64,000 nucleotides of DNA, from NCBI RefSeq assembly GCF_003114855.1, contig NZ_BFBB01000005.1, forward strand, positions 196,493 through 260,492, written 5' to 3'. Positions 17,184-27,262 of the stretch are shown in pieces. The notes beneath the pieces were generated by a model. The model was not told where the DNA came from. It was given only the letters and a program-made list of their open reading frames with translations, and searched no databases. The stretch's first letter is position 1, and the number at the start of each line of letters is the position of its first letter. The DNA comes from Leptospira ryugenii (lineage in GTDB: Bacteria; Spirochaetota; Leptospiria; Leptospirales; Leptospiraceae). Made by a program: the position numbers and the translations under genes.

Positions 17184-17213
17184 TTGTACATTTCCCGAGA
17201 ATCTTAACATTAT
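17184..17213 (+). promoter_or_regulatory. possible sigma70-type promoter for fliF
   Basis: TTGTAC (17184-17189) and CATTAT (17208-17213) are separated by 18 bases and lie 27 bases before the fliF start. This fits a housekeeping-type promoter loosely. No convincing sigma28 (TAAA-N15-GCCGATAA) site was seen. Confidence 0.35.
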
Positions 17214-17239
17214 GTCTCTAATCAGGACGATGTGAAACT

Positions 17240-18940
17240 ATGCCCGAAGCCTTACAGAAAATTTTAGACAAAGTCAAAGAACTATTCAACAAACTAGACA
17301 ACACAAAAAAGCTAATATTGGGTGGAGTGGTCTTAGTCATTGTTGTTGCCGTTGTTATCTTATCCAATGTCTCCTCACAAAAAAATCGTATCGTTCTGTT
17401 CAAGGATTTAGACCCAAAGGACTTTTCTGAAGTAACAAAAAAGTTAGATGCTTTAGGTTATAGCTATGGTTCAAGCGATACTTCAGTCATCACCGTTGAC
17501 CCTGACCAGAGGCAAGAAATCGTAACAAAACTCGCACAAGAAAATTTAATCCCGGCAGGAGTCTCAGGATGGGAATTGTTCGATATTGAAAAGTTTACGG
17601 AGACACAATTCGACAAAGATATAAAGAAGTACCGAGCTCTCAAGGGAGCGATTGAAAAATCACTCATGACACTTCGCCCTATTGAAAAGGCCGATGTGAA
17701 CATTGCCATGCCCGAGGCTGATCTATTTGAATCAAACTCATATCCAGTCAAGGCGAGTGTAATTTTACATTTTCGCCCTGGTGTAGAAGGCTTAAGTAAA
17801 AAAGAAGTGAAAGGCATCGTGAATTTAGTCGCACGAGCTGTTCCAAAACTGAAGCCTGAAAATGTAAGTGTGGCAGATGCCGATGGAAAGATCATTTCTG
17901 ATTTCGAAGAAGACCTAGAAAAAGAGAAATTAGAATTACGGATTGTCCAAGAGAAACTTAGGATAGAAGAAGAAGAAAGAGTCAAGAGGCTCATTGATAT
18001 AAGAAATACTTTAAGATGGTATTTAGGTGGTGAAGACAGAGTCGACATTACTAGATTTGAATACAGCCTCAATTGGGACCAAGAGTCTCTAACAGAAAAT
18101 GAGGTGATGCCTGTTGTTGCGGAATATGACAACCCAGACACTCCCTACTCGGAAAGAAAGTTAGTTGATGGATATTCCCTTAAGGTTTCATCAAAGGAAA
18201 CGAAAGAATCATTTAAGGGAAGAGGCTTCACACCAGATGGTCCCGCAGGTACGGAACCAAACCTTCCGCCAGGATATAAGGATACCGACTATCAAAAAGC
18301 AGAATATTCTAAAGATGAAAATATCAATAATTATGAATTCAACAAAAGAGTAAAAGATATAAAGCGACAACCATGGAAAATCGACAAAATCGGATTGTCT
18401 GTTGTTGTTGATGGTCTTTGGGAAAGAAAAGAGAGAGAAGATGGATTGGGTTATGAAAGGAAATACCTACCTGTCTCGGAAAGTGATCTCAAACTTATCC
18501 GTAAAAACTTGGAAGCAGCAATCGGTTACACTCGGTCTAGAGGAGATCAGATAAGCGTAATAACCATTCCTAAAGATCGCACGGAACAATTTCGATTAGA
18601 GGATGAAGAATTCCAGCGACAAAGAGCTATTCGAAATATGGTCATTGCCTCTCTCATCATTCTAATCCTTCTCATCCTAGCCGTTCTCGTTTACAGAGCG
18701 ATTAAAAAAGAGATCGCAAGAAGAAGAAGACTCAGAGAAGAAGAGCTTGCAGCACAACAGCAGATGATGCGTGAGGCAGCCCTTCGTGTCATGGATGAAG
18801 GTGGTGCTGAGGTTGAATTATCTCTCGATGAGAAATTACGAAGAGAGTTATTGGAGAATGCTATCAATCTCGCGAAAGAAAAGCCAGAGGATGTAGCGCA
18901 GCTCTTAAGAACCTGGCTTGCCGAAGAGGAGCAAACTTAA
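17240..18940 (+). CDS. fliF: flagellar MS-ring protein FliF
   Basis: A 566-residue protein forming the membrane and supramembrane ring of the flagellar motor. Two membrane segments flank a large periplasmic part (about residues 27-45 and 473-491). Family hallmarks include [58 protein letters not shown] and the ring-building domain [25 protein letters not shown] text. The C-terminal cytoplasmic tail ([17 protein letters not shown]) is the FliG-binding region. AGGA at 17224-17227 precedes the ATG. In many bacteria fliG follows directly; here the next gene is a convergent cyclase whose stop overlaps in TTAA. Confidence 0.97.
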   Translation: MPEALQKILDKVKELFNKLDNTKKLILGGVVLVIVVAVVILSNVSSQKNRIVLFKDLDPKDFSEVTKKLDALGYSYGSSDTSVITVDPDQRQEIVTKLAQENLIPAGVSGWELFDIEKFTETQFDKDIKKYRALKGAIEKSLMTLRPIEKADVNIAMPEADLFESNSYPVKASVILHFRPGVEGLSKKEVKGIVNLVARAVPKLKPENVSVADADGKIISDFEEDLEKEKLELRIVQEKLRIEEEERVKRLIDIRNTLRWYLGGEDRVDITRFEYSLNWDQESLTENEVMPVVAEYDNPDTPYSERKLVDGYSLKVSSKETKESFKGRGFTPDGPAGTEPNLPPGYKDTDYQKAEYSKDENINNYEFNKRVKDIKRQPWKIDKIGLSVVVDGLWERKEREDGLGYERKYLPVSESDLKLIRKNLEAAIGYTRSRGDQISVITIPKDRTEQFRLEDEEFQRQRAIRNMVIASLIILILLILAVLVYRAIKKEIARRRRLREEELAAQQQMMREAALRVMDEGGAEVELSLDEKLRRELLENAINLAKEKPEDVAQLLRTWLAEEEQT

Positions 18941-21507
18941 TCGGTTCGCTCCACCGATTTCCACCTAACTTTGGCTCCGCCATGAAGTTTTGCGTATATA
19001 TCGCGAAACAATTGGTTGGGAGCCTTTCCATCCTGGTCTACTGAATATTTTAGCTTCAGTCTATGCAAAAAAAACATATCCAACTCGCCTTTATTCTTTC
19101 CGTAGATTTTGCCTCTGTATTCGGTTTCAAAAAAATATTTTACATCTTCAAAGGTTTCTCTCGAAATATTGATCATGCCAGTCTGCCCACTTGATTCCAT
19201 TCGAGACGCAGTGTTTACGGTATCTCCCCAAATGTCATAAGCAAACTTAAACCTACCCACAACCCCTGCAACAACAGGCCCTGTATGAATTCCCAAACGC
19301 AATTCCCAGAATGGTAAACCAAGAGAAATTTTAATCTCTTTGAGTTGGTTCATAAAACTTTGGATTTCCAATGCTGCCAGACAAGAATCAATCGCATTTG
19401 TAAAATTTGGAACAGGTAAACCACCAGCACACATATAAGAGTCTCCAATGGTCTTTAATTTCTCTAAATTATTCCTAAGAATGATTTCATCGAATTGAGT
19501 AAAACAAGCATCTAACTCTTGTAAAAGTTCCTGTTCTTCCATTCCTTCTGCAACTTTTGTAAATCCCTTAAAATCTGTAAAAAGCACGGTAACTTTCTCG
19601 TACCTCGCTGGAGTTACCGAGCCTTTTTCTTTTAGCTCTTGAGCCACTTTAAAAGGCAAAATGTTAAGCAAAAGCTTTTCTGATTCTTCTTGTGCTTCTT
19701 CTGCTTTATCTTGTGCAATCAATGCCTTTTCTCTCTCTTCATCTGCTTTTTGTTTTTCTAAATCCAAAAGAAAATAGCTAATATCCAATTCTTCTGCTAG
19801 AGGACGTGACATTATGTAGATGACTAGATAATTGAATAGGATCAAAGGAAGTACGATCATTAATAAATGAAATGCAGACTCGCCCATCCCATAATGATCT
19901 CGGATCAGAGGAAAGTAAAGGATACCTGCGATACCCATTGTTAGCAATCCAAGATTAGCTAATTTTTGGCTTAGTTGTATGGTCCTTCCTTCCAAAGATA
20001 GAGCACCATGTTTTAATACCGCATAACCAAGAATAAATGCAGGTATAAATTGAAAATCGCTTATCGGCACTAAAGGAATTCCATGGGAAGGTAAAAGTGC
20101 CAATAAAAGCATAGCAGATGATAACATAAAAGATCCAATGATCCACTTTGAGGCAAAGTTTATGAATCCTCGATTTCGAAAGAAAGTCCAGAGGACAAGG
20201 GCAAAACCTAGAATACCAGTAACACCGATTAAAGCTTCTGCAGGACCACCATGATGTACCCTTGACCAAGGGTATACGAAATAGCCAACAAAAAGATATG
20301 GGGATGGTGATAACATAGCTCCAATGAAACAAAAAGCATCAATGATTCGAATCCATTTGGGTTCTTTTTGAGAAACAGCTTCAAAAACCAAACGTACCAT
20401 GATGCTAGGTGCAAAAGAAAAAGCAACAAAGGTAATTTGAGATACACGAAGTTGTACCACATATGAAACATTTAATTTAAGCGGAACAGACTGCATTACA
20501 TAGAAACCGGTCAGAATCAAAGCAAACGCACATAGTTGGTTCAAACGCGCAGATGGATTTGCACCTGCAACGATGATGGAAAGAAAGACCGCCGTGAAGA
20601 CGCTCAAAACGGGTGGAATGCCCCAAGGATACCACTTCGATGCCTCATATGACAAGGGAGATAGACCAAAGGAAACACCAAATGAAATAAAAATTAAAAC
20701 AAAAGAAAGTAGAGCGAAAAGAAAATAAAACATTCCATTTTTTTGAAAGAGAAGTTCGTTTACATCCAAAAAGTCTGAACGAAAAACCCCATAGGCAACC
20801 ATCAACATTGGAATGAAGAGAAAGAATCCACCTGGGTACACTTTGTATCCTAGGATACTGGGAGCATTTGACACTATGAGCAAAAAAAGTAAATTTACCC
20901 CATGGATCAAGGCAGGATGGTAATTCGCTCTCATGATTGAATAGTAGCGAATAAAAGCTGGAAGTATTAAGAATAAATACCCGATGGGAGCTAGGATTCC
21001 CCATGGACGAATAAAGGCACTCCCTTTTGGATACTTACCAAACGGAAATTCAAATATCTCCCTTTCAAATCCCTTCCCTATCAGAATACCAAAGTACAAT
21101 ACTAATGATGCGATCCAAAGAAGATAAGACCAATAGAGTAAAAGTTTTGTCCTTTTCCCTGTCATTGCATAGGCTAGATAGAGTCCACTTGGTGCCAGAG
21201 GTGCAACTAAAAAGTAAAGAACATCATTCCAAAAAATAAGAGAATCAATGTCTTGTATCCAGGCTCGAAGTGTAAGAACAAGACCTATGGATCCAAAGCT
21301 CACAAAGGAAACAGCCAAGTTAAAATTAAAGATCCTTTCATCTCCACTCGAATTTCGAAATTTCTGAAAGGCAAAATAACTTAAAAAAACACCGACCAAA
21401 AAGGTTATGATTCCAGGCGCTCCAAATGGGATTTGGTACCAAAAATAATCCCAGTTACTCATTGGCCCAGTGGGAACTTGAAAAAATTGTAATGGATACG
21501 TTGTCAT
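18937..21507 (-). CDS. membrane-bound class III adenylate cyclase
   Basis: An 856-residue protein. Residues 1 to about 600 hold many hydrophobic segments (roughly 14) in a multi-pass sensor domain. A coiled-coil linker ([20 protein letters not shown]) leads to [18 protein letters not shown], a common cyclase linker. The catalytic domain (about 645-830) has [17 protein letters not shown] with the two metal-binding Asp region, [15 protein letters not shown] and [18 protein letters not shown]. The Lys in LKTIGD and Asp in YDIWGD are the adenine-selecting pair, so cAMP is the predicted product. The signal sensed is unknown. It is convergent with fliF. Confidence 0.9.
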   Translation of the reverse strand: MTTYPLQFFQVPTGPMSNWDYFWYQIPFGAPGIITFLVGVFLSYFAFQKFRNSSGDERIFNFNLAVSFVSFGSIGLVLTLRAWIQDIDSLIFWNDVLYFLVAPLAPSGLYLAYAMTGKRTKLLLYWSYLLWIASLVLYFGILIGKGFEREIFEFPFGKYPKGSAFIRPWGILAPIGYLFLILPAFIRYYSIMRANYHPALIHGVNLLFLLIVSNAPSILGYKVYPGGFFLFIPMLMVAYGVFRSDFLDVNELLFQKNGMFYFLFALLSFVLIFISFGVSFGLSPLSYEASKWYPWGIPPVLSVFTAVFLSIIVAGANPSARLNQLCAFALILTGFYVMQSVPLKLNVSYVVQLRVSQITFVAFSFAPSIMVRLVFEAVSQKEPKWIRIIDAFCFIGAMLSPSPYLFVGYFVYPWSRVHHGGPAEALIGVTGILGFALVLWTFFRNRGFINFASKWIIGSFMLSSAMLLLALLPSHGIPLVPISDFQFIPAFILGYAVLKHGALSLEGRTIQLSQKLANLGLLTMGIAGILYFPLIRDHYGMGESAFHLLMIVLPLILFNYLVIYIMSRPLAEELDISYFLLDLEKQKADEEREKALIAQDKAEEAQEESEKLLLNILPFKVAQELKEKGSVTPARYEKVTVLFTDFKGFTKVAEGMEEQELLQELDACFTQFDEIILRNNLEKLKTIGDSYMCAGGLPVPNFTNAIDSCLAALEIQSFMNQLKEIKISLGLPFWELRLGIHTGPVVAGVVGRFKFAYDIWGDTVNTASRMESSGQTGMINISRETFEDVKYFFETEYRGKIYGKNKGELDMFFLHRLKLKYSVDQDGKAPNQLFRDIYAKLHGGAKVRWKSVERTD

Positions 21508-21603
21508 GATAAACTGGATTAATTAGAGTATCGACAAGCAGAATCCCCATTCTAAGGAGTTTTTCATTGACGCATAGCTAAATCAAATTTTTACATTAGA
21601 TGT

Positions 21604-22503
21604 ATGAATGAATCCAATCTCCCTAAACGAAATGCGACAGAATGGCTAGCAAGTGGGAAGTATTTTGATTATAACAAATTTCAAATTTTTTATATAAATG
21701 AAGGAAGAGGTTCCAACTTACTCTTATTACATGGATTTCCTACTTCCTCGTGGGATTATTCAAAAGTTTTTGCCGGGTTTAGCCGTTTTTATAACTGTTT
21801 TGCGATCGATTTTTTAGGATTTGGTTATTCTTCAAAACCAGAAAAACACAATTACCACATCATAGAACAAACGGATATTATAGAATCCTTCATTGAGAAA
21901 AATGCACTGAAACGGGTAAAATTTGTTTTCCATGATTATGCTGTAAGTGTGGGCCAAGAAATCTTAGCCAGACACCTTGATCCAAAAACAAAAAAATATG
22001 AAATAGATGGCGCTGTGTTCTTAAATGGTGGTCTATTTCCTCACCTCCACCGACCCACAACAACACAGAAATTACTAACGATTCCTTATCTTGGAGCATT
22101 CCTTGCGAAGTTATTTAACTTTAAAAAATTTTCAAAGGCGTTTTCAGAAGTCTTTGGACCAAATACAAAGCCAGAAGAGAGAGAATTAGCCTCTCTCTGG
22201 AAAATTGTAACTTATCCAGGAAATGTGAAAATAGGCAATCGGCTATTGCACTATATTAAAGATAGAAAGCAATATGCAGATCGTTGGCACAAAGCAATAG
22301 AACAAACTGAAGTTCCTTTATTGTTTATCAATGGGGAAAGTGATCCAGTGAGTGGAAAACATTTAGTTGATTATTTAGAAAAATTGAAATTAAAAAATGC
22401 ACGCATCATAAGGTGGCCAGAGATCGGACACTACCCGCAATGGGAAAATGCAAAGGGCTCATATGAGGAGATTCATAAATTCTTTAAGTCTTTGCAAACT
22501 TAG
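21604..22503 (+). CDS. alpha/beta hydrolase, epoxide hydrolase/dehalogenase-like
   Basis: A 299-residue hydrolase with the oxyanion loop LLLHGFPTSSWDY (about 40-52) and nucleophile elbow region FVFHDYAVSVGQE with D111 in the nucleophile position, as in epoxide hydrolases, haloalkane dehalogenases and the MEST group, where an Asp replaces the usual Ser. The closing acid/base pair is in FINGESDPVSG (Asp) and PEIGHYPQWE (His). No signal peptide is present, so it is cytoplasmic. The elbow is HDYA rather than the usual HDWG/HDYG. Substrate unknown. Confidence 0.85.
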   Translation: MNESNLPKRNATEWLASGKYFDYNKFQIFYINEGRGSNLLLLHGFPTSSWDYSKVFAGFSRFYNCFAIDFLGFGYSSKPEKHNYHIIEQTDIIESFIEKNALKRVKFVFHDYAVSVGQEILARHLDPKTKKYEIDGAVFLNGGLFPHLHRPTTTQKLLTIPYLGAFLAKLFNFKKFSKAFSEVFGPNTKPEERELASLWKIVTYPGNVKIGNRLLHYIKDRKQYADRWHKAIEQTEVPLLFINGESDPVSGKHLVDYLEKLKLKNARIIRWPEIGHYPQWENAKGSYEEIHKFFKSLQT

Positions 22504-22507
22504 AACT

Positions 22508-23581
22508 TTAACTTTTATTTCCTTCTTTCCAAAATGGAGGCTCTTCCAAAGTAGAACCTTCATCGCCTGAATCGTTGTTATCTGGATCTAGAGAGTTTGT
22601 ATCCCGAACACGGTAACGAATTTCTATTTTTTCTGGACTGATTTGTAAAATCTCTGTATTTTTAAGATCTTTACTTTTGATGACTCTCACTTTTGCAATC
22701 TGTGGCTGAGTATCAGGTACAATTTTATTTTTGATCGGGTCATAGGTATAATTGCAGGGAACTTGTGCTACAAGTCCCGTGAGAATTTGAGCAGAACGGA
22801 TTGGTTTGATTGAAAAATATCGGATTGCTATCTGGTCTTCAGAAAACTCAGCTTCCAATCTCGGATCAAGCCCGGTGCAAACGATAGGAATACCAGCTGC
22901 AGTCTGTTCACCTGTTTTGTAGGCCATAGGAATGATGTTCACATTTACGGTAACATCTCTCGATCCGAGTAAATTTATCCCCTTAGGTAAGTCAGGAATG
23001 CGCACTGTCTTAGCAAATGGTTCCTTCCTATCATTCAGATTGATCTCTGGTAAAGTGATCTTATTCAATTTTTCTAAATCCTGTGGTTTACCACTGATAG
23101 TTACCTTGGAAGGACTTAAAATTTGAGTCAACTTTTCAAAATTAGGTGGTGGACTACCCTCAAAACTAGCCTCAAGCTGAACAACTTTAAGTCCACGAGA
23201 TTCTATCTCTACAGGCACTGTTTTTTTAAGTTTTGTGACTTTAACACCACTTGGGACTCCTACAATTTTTTTGATAGGAACTTCTGTGACTCCGTACTGA
23301 ACGTCCTCAGGATCAATCACGGCTTTCATGAATTGAGAATAATAATTTACAACATCCTTTAAGCCTTCCACTCTTACAGGGATGGTTTTCTCCGCATTTT
23401 TTGAATAGGAGAGGTTTCCACTTAACTTCGGATATTCTATAGGAACGTTTACCGTCTTGATTAATATCTTTGAATTCTGAAGATTGATATAAAAAATGCA
23501 GGCAATTAGAAAGGATGCAATCTTTGCTTTCCAATTTCTCAACAGTTTTTCTAATACTTTTACAACCATTGATATAATCAT
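22508..23581 (-). CDS. cdaR: YbbR-domain protein, CdaA regulator (CdaR-like)
   Basis: A 357-residue protein with one N-terminal membrane helix (about residues 18-34; WKAKIASFLIACIFYINLQ) and three or so YbbR-type beta repeats (for example NVPIEYPKLSGNLSYS, IPVRVEGLKDVV, VTISGKPQDLEKLNKITLPEI). CdaR proteins bind and modulate the diadenylate cyclase CdaA at the membrane. Its ATG overlaps the cdaA stop (ATGA), so the two are coupled. The tail (DPDNNDSGDEGS) is acidic and likely disordered. Confidence 0.9.
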   Translation of the reverse strand: MIISMVVKVLEKLLRNWKAKIASFLIACIFYINLQNSKILIKTVNVPIEYPKLSGNLSYSKNAEKTIPVRVEGLKDVVNYYSQFMKAVIDPEDVQYGVTEVPIKKIVGVPSGVKVTKLKKTVPVEIESRGLKVVQLEASFEGSPPPNFEKLTQILSPSKVTISGKPQDLEKLNKITLPEINLNDRKEPFAKTVRIPDLPKGINLLGSRDVTVNVNIIPMAYKTGEQTAAGIPIVCTGLDPRLEAEFSEDQIAIRYFSIKPIRSAQILTGLVAQVPCNYTYDPIKNKIVPDTQPQIAKVRVIKSKDLKNTEILQISPEKIEIRYRVRDTNSLDPDNNDSGDEGSTLEEPPFWKEGNKS

Positions 23582-24396
23582 TTCTCCTTCTTGACTTTTT
23601 TATCTAAGTCAAGATTTACCTTCTTCTGCCCACCTGACATCAATTGGTTGATCAATGGCTTTAGCTCCAATGGCTTTACTGGATGAAACATTTCACCTGC
23701 AAAACAAACAGTGATTTCTCCTGTTTCTTCCGAAGTAACAATGACAATTGCATCTGTCTCCTCACTCAAACCCAAAGCAGATCGATGCCGAGCTCCCATT
23801 GTTGTATTTTCCATATTAGAACTCATCGGTAAGTAAGATGCTGCAGATACGATGCGATTTTGTTCTATGATCACTGCACCATCGTGCAATGGTGAATTTT
23901 TAAAGAAAATGGTTTGTAGAAGTTCTGAGCTTACAATCGAATCCAAAGGAACTGAATTTTCCGATATATCCTTTAAGCTTATATCTTTTACGAGTACGAT
24001 TAATGAACCAATCTTCGCCGAGGCCATTGCTCTCACGGCATCTATGATAGGGTCTAGGTCAAAAACAGGCTTTAAAAAAAAGAGTCGGAGAAACTTTAAC
24101 TTCGCAAAATCTCCTGTCAATCTTCTCAACTCTGGCTGCAAGAGCACGATGATGGCAAAAACCAAAGCAGGTCGGATGTTTGTAAGAATCCATTCTAAGA
24201 GTTCAAAATTAAAGTATTCAGCTAAACTACCAGAGATCCAAATGAGCCCCACGCCCAATAACAGTTGCAATCCTCTCGTTCTACGGAGAGTTGTGTATGT
24301 CTTATAAATAATATAAGAAACGATGAGTACATCAAGAGTGATTGAGATATAATTTTTACTCCATGGAATTATATACAATCCTCTTAAAAAATCCAA
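23578..24396 (-). CDS. cdaA: diadenylate cyclase CdaA
   Basis: A 272-residue membrane c-di-AMP synthase: two ATP give c-di-AMP and two pyrophosphates. Three hydrophobic segments lie in residues 16-85, followed by the DisA_N domain. The catalytic DGA (172-174, SPLHDGAVIIEQNRI) and RHR (203-205, GARHRSALGLSEETDA) motifs are intact. The start is an uncommon TTG at 24396, 1 base after the dapB stop. The downstream partner is cdaR. In Gram-positive bacteria cdaA-cdaR usually precede glmM; here they follow dapA-dapB, linking c-di-AMP to diaminopimelate supply. Confidence 0.95.
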   Translation of the reverse strand: MDFLRGLYIIPWSKNYISITLDVLIVSYIIYKTYTTLRRTRGLQLLLGVGLIWISGSLAEYFNFELLEWILTNIRPALVFAIIVLLQPELRRLTGDFAKLKFLRLFFLKPVFDLDPIIDAVRAMASAKIGSLIVLVKDISLKDISENSVPLDSIVSSELLQTIFFKNSPLHDGAVIIEQNRIVSAASYLPMSSNMENTTMGARHRSALGLSEETDAIVIVTSEETGEITVCFAGEMFHPVKPLELKPLINQLMSGGQKKVNLDLDKKVKKEK

Positions 24397-24397
24397 T

Positions 24398-25201
24398 TTA
24401 GATCCCTAAAACATCAAACATATTGTATAGACCCTTTGACTTATCCTTAAGGAATTCCGCGGCTTTCACTGCCCCGACCGCGAAAGTTTTTCGGTCTTGG
24501 GCTTTGTGTGATATCTCAATCCTCTCTTCTGCACTTAAAAAATATACAGTATGATCGCCGATTACTTCGCCTGCCCTCATGGTATGCATTGCGATTTCTT
24601 TAGAGTCACGCTCAGGGTACATACCATGCCGACCATAGATAACGTTTTTCTCATTTCTATCCAAACTTTTCAAAAGGATTTCTTTCAAGTGTTGAGCAGT
24701 GCCTGAAGGGGCATCCTTTTTATGACGGTGGTGGATGTCCAAAACCTCAATATCAAATCCTTCATCTAAAACTTTGGCTGCGATTTCTGTCAGCTTAAAC
24801 AGTAAATTTACACCAATAGACATATTGGGTGAAAATACGATAGGGATTTGCATAGATAAATCTTTGATTAAATTTCGATCTACATCTGTTAGTCCCGTGG
24901 TTCCGATTACGATTGGTTTTTTGTATTGAGCAGCCGTTTGTAAATTCTCTGTAAATGCACTATGAGAACTAAAGTCGATGAGAATATCGGATGCGTCGCA
25001 GGCCTTCGCCAAGTCGGAATGGAATAAAATCTGATTTTCTTTTAGGCCAGAGTGAATGCCTGAATCTAAACCGACGAACACGGAATCTTTTTTGACAACA
25101 CTTGCGGAGAGTGTAGAACGATTTGAAGCCGCTAACACCTGTATGATGGCTTTGCCCATCCTACCATTTGCTCCAATCAATCCTATTTTGATTTTAGACA
25201 A
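24398..25201 (-). CDS. dapB: 4-hydroxy-tetrahydrodipicolinate reductase DapB
   Basis: A 267-residue NAD(P)H-dependent reductase of the lysine/diaminopimelate pathway. The nucleotide-binding loop GANGRMG (9-15) and the catalytic/substrate-binding segment [14 protein letters not shown] (about 153-166, with catalytic His and Lys) are complete, as is GTTGL near residue 100. The length matches family norms. It overlaps dapA by 8 bases and is followed after 1 base by cdaA, consistent with one operon. Confidence 0.96.
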   Translation of the reverse strand: MSKIKIGLIGANGRMGKAIIQVLAASNRSTLSASVVKKDSVFVGLDSGIHSGLKENQILFHSDLAKACDASDILIDFSSHSAFTENLQTAAQYKKPIVIGTTGLTDVDRNLIKDLSMQIPIVFSPNMSIGVNLLFKLTEIAAKVLDEGFDIEVLDIHHRHKKDAPSGTAQHLKEILLKSLDRNEKNVIYGRHGMYPERDSKEIAMHTMRAGEVIGDHTVYFLSAEERIEISHKAQDRKTFAVGAVKAAEFLKDKSKGLYNMFDVLGI

Positions 25202-26078
25202 TGCCTTCCTCTCTCAATTTAAATACAATTGTTTTGAAGTCATCGGAAGCTTTTCCGGAGCTTAAGGGCGTCATCGGTAAGCGGAGCTCATTCTCACAAT
25301 AACCAAACCAACTCATGGCCGCTTTGATTGGGATAGGATTGGTTTCGATGAATGCATTGATAAATACAGGCAAAAGTTTGAAGTAAATCTTTCGACTTGC
25401 CTCGATCTCTCCACGGTGGAAGAGCGAGACCATATCCACACATGCTCTTGGGAACAAATTGCTGACTACTGAAACAACACCTTTCCCTCCGATCGAAAGA
25501 ACGGGAAGCGTTAAATTGTCATCACCTGAAAGTAAGGTAAAGGTTGGTGGCACAAGAGATACCACCTTAGCCATTTGTCCTAAATCACCCGTAGCCTCTT
25601 TGATCGATGCTATATTTTTGACTGAAGCCAACCTTTGCACAGTTTCGGGTAATAGGTTTACGTTTGTCCTGCCTGGAATGTTGTAGAGCATAACAGGAAC
25701 ACTTGAGTGATCGGCTACCTCTGAAAAATGGCGGAAAAGTCCTTCTTGTGTTGGTTTATTGTAATAAGGATTAACGGACAAAACCCCATCCACCCCTGCT
25801 TTGCAGGCGCTTTCGGTTAGCTCAATGGCTTCCTGCGTTGAATTGGAACCCGTGCCTGCAATGACCTGGATTCGCTTTGCAACTACCTCTACTGTCTTCT
25901 GTATGAGTTCTTTGTGTTCCTCATGAGAGAGCGTAGGTGATTCACCCGTAGTGCCGCAGGGAACTATGCCAGCAACCCCGGAGCGAATTTGGTTTTCGAG
26001 TATGGCAAAATATCGGTCATAATCGATTTTTTTGCCCCGAAAAGGGGTGATAACTGCAGTGTAGACGCCTTGAAACAT
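25194..26078 (-). CDS. dapA: 4-hydroxy-tetrahydrodipicolinate synthase DapA
   Basis: A 294-residue enzyme that condenses pyruvate and aspartate semialdehyde. The Schiff-base Lys is K160 in [10 protein letters not shown]132 lies in [10 protein letters not shown], and the substrate loop GTTGESPTL (42-50) and [11 protein letters not shown] are intact. It is the first gene of the dapA-dapB-cdaA-cdaR operon, starting at an ATG and diverging from the gene at 26156. Confidence 0.97.
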   Translation of the reverse strand: MFQGVYTAVITPFRGKKIDYDRYFAILENQIRSGVAGIVPCGTTGESPTLSHEEHKELIQKTVEVVAKRIQVIAGTGSNSTQEAIELTESACKAGVDGVLSVNPYYNKPTQEGLFRHFSEVADHSSVPVMLYNIPGRTNVNLLPETVQRLASVKNIASIKEATGDLGQMAKVVSLVPPTFTLLSGDDNLTLPVLSIGGKGVVSVVSNLFPRACVDMVSLFHRGEIEASRKIYFKLLPVFINAFIETNPIPIKAAMSWFGYCENELRLPMTPLSSGKASDDFKTIVFKLREEGIV

Positions 26079-26155
26079 AAATTTAAAACTGGAATGTGTA
26101 CCCTTTTTTGCAATAAAAAACTGCCAAAACTTGGCACTCTCCGAAATTTGGGGTG

Positions 26156-27235
26156 ATGAGCGCCCTTTTTCTAGTCCTTATTGGTTCCTCTTTTTTGTTG
26201 AGTATACTCCTACATACTTTCTATGTGTTTAGTAATTTTGGAATCCAAGACATTCCCAATGAAAGAAGCCTTCATACAGAAAGAACCAAAAAGTCTGGAG
26301 GAATGGTATTCATACCATGCTTTCTCATTTCTGTCTTCTTATGGTTGTTATTGGAACAAACAGATGTTATCTCATTTATTCCAAAATTTCCGGCAGAACC
26401 AAAGATGTACTATTTCATATTTGGACTGGTCTTTTTTTGCATGCTAGGTTTTTTTGATGATATTTTTCATCTAACACCTATTATAAGACTCTTATTGGAA
26501 TATTCAGTTGTTTTCTACCTACTACACGCTCTAAAGTTTCAATTCTCTCTCTTCGGTATACAAATTGGAAACGAATGGATTCATCTTCTCTTAGGTAGTA
26601 CTACCATTGTATTTTTTATCAATCTTATAAACTTTATGGATGGTTTGGACCTTTATTTGGTGGGGACACTGGCACTGGGATTTTTATTTTTACCGGTTCT
26701 ATTGGGCATTTCTTTCCAAATGGAAGTATCCTATGCTTTAATTCCCTTTTTATTCTGTGTGTCTCTTAGCGGATTTGCTTTTTACAATTATCCAAAAGCA
26801 AAATTATTTATGGGCGATAGTGGCTCACTTAGCATTGGTTTTTTCCTAGCTTTTCTTCCATTGTGTTTTCAAAAAGAAAGCCTGGGAAAGGTTTCTGATT
26901 CTATTTTCATATACTTTTTTCTCTCACCTACTTTTTGGACGGATGGGCTCATCACTTTGTTTGTGCGAGCAATCCAAAAAAAATCTCTCTTCTCTGCGCA
27001 TAGAGAACATTTGTACCAATATTTAACAGAGCTTAAGATAACAAAAGCGATGGTATGTCTTATCATGGTATTTTCGAATCTACCGGCTTGGAGTTTGCTA
27101 CTTTGCTATCAATTGGGGTTCATAAAAACAGATCTAAGCAGTGAGGGTTGGATGTTGCTTATCATTTTTCTTTATGTAGTCGTTTATGTTTTTGTTAGAC
27201 AATCAGTCCTAAATAGAAGAAAAAATATTGCTTAA
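26156..27235 (+). CDS. glycosyl-4-transferase, polyprenyl-phosphate sugar-1-phosphate transferase (WecA/MraY family)
   Basis: A 359-residue membrane protein with about 10 hydrophobic segments. The family signatures are present: [11 protein letters not shown] (Asp pair), [16 protein letters not shown] and the cytoplasmic HREHLYQYL (HRxHxYQ) motif, typical of WecA-like enzymes that move a sugar phosphate onto undecaprenyl phosphate to begin O-antigen or other glycan synthesis. Either the GTG at 26153 or the ATG at 26156 may be used. The next gene is a DUF368 protein, a family linked to undecaprenyl phosphate recycling. Confidence 0.9.
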   Translation: MSALFLVLIGSSFLLSILLHTFYVFSNFGIQDIPNERSLHTERTKKSGGMVFIPCFLISVFLWLLLEQTDVISFIPKFPAEPKMYYFIFGLVFFCMLGFFDDIFHLTPIIRLLLEYSVVFYLLHALKFQFSLFGIQIGNEWIHLLLGSTTIVFFINLINFMDGLDLYLVGTLALGFLFLPVLLGISFQMEVSYALIPFLFCVSLSGFAFYNYPKAKLFMGDSGSLSIGFFLAFLPLCFQKESLGKVSDSIFIYFFLSPTFWTDGLITLFVRAIQKKSLFSAHREHLYQYLTELKITKAMVCLIMVFSNLPAWSLLLCYQLGFIKTDLSSEGWMLLIIFLYVVVYVFVRQSVLNRRKNIA

Positions 27236-27262
27236 TTTAGTGGCAAGATAGGCTCTATTCCT

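Noticed and set aside
17464..18141. 225-residue open frame antisense to fliF
   Set aside because: It lies fully inside the highly conserved fliF and has a Ser/Phe-rich, low-information sequence typical of a shadow frame.
23852..24307. 151-residue plus-strand frame
   Set aside because: It is antisense to cdaA, whose catalytic motifs are intact.
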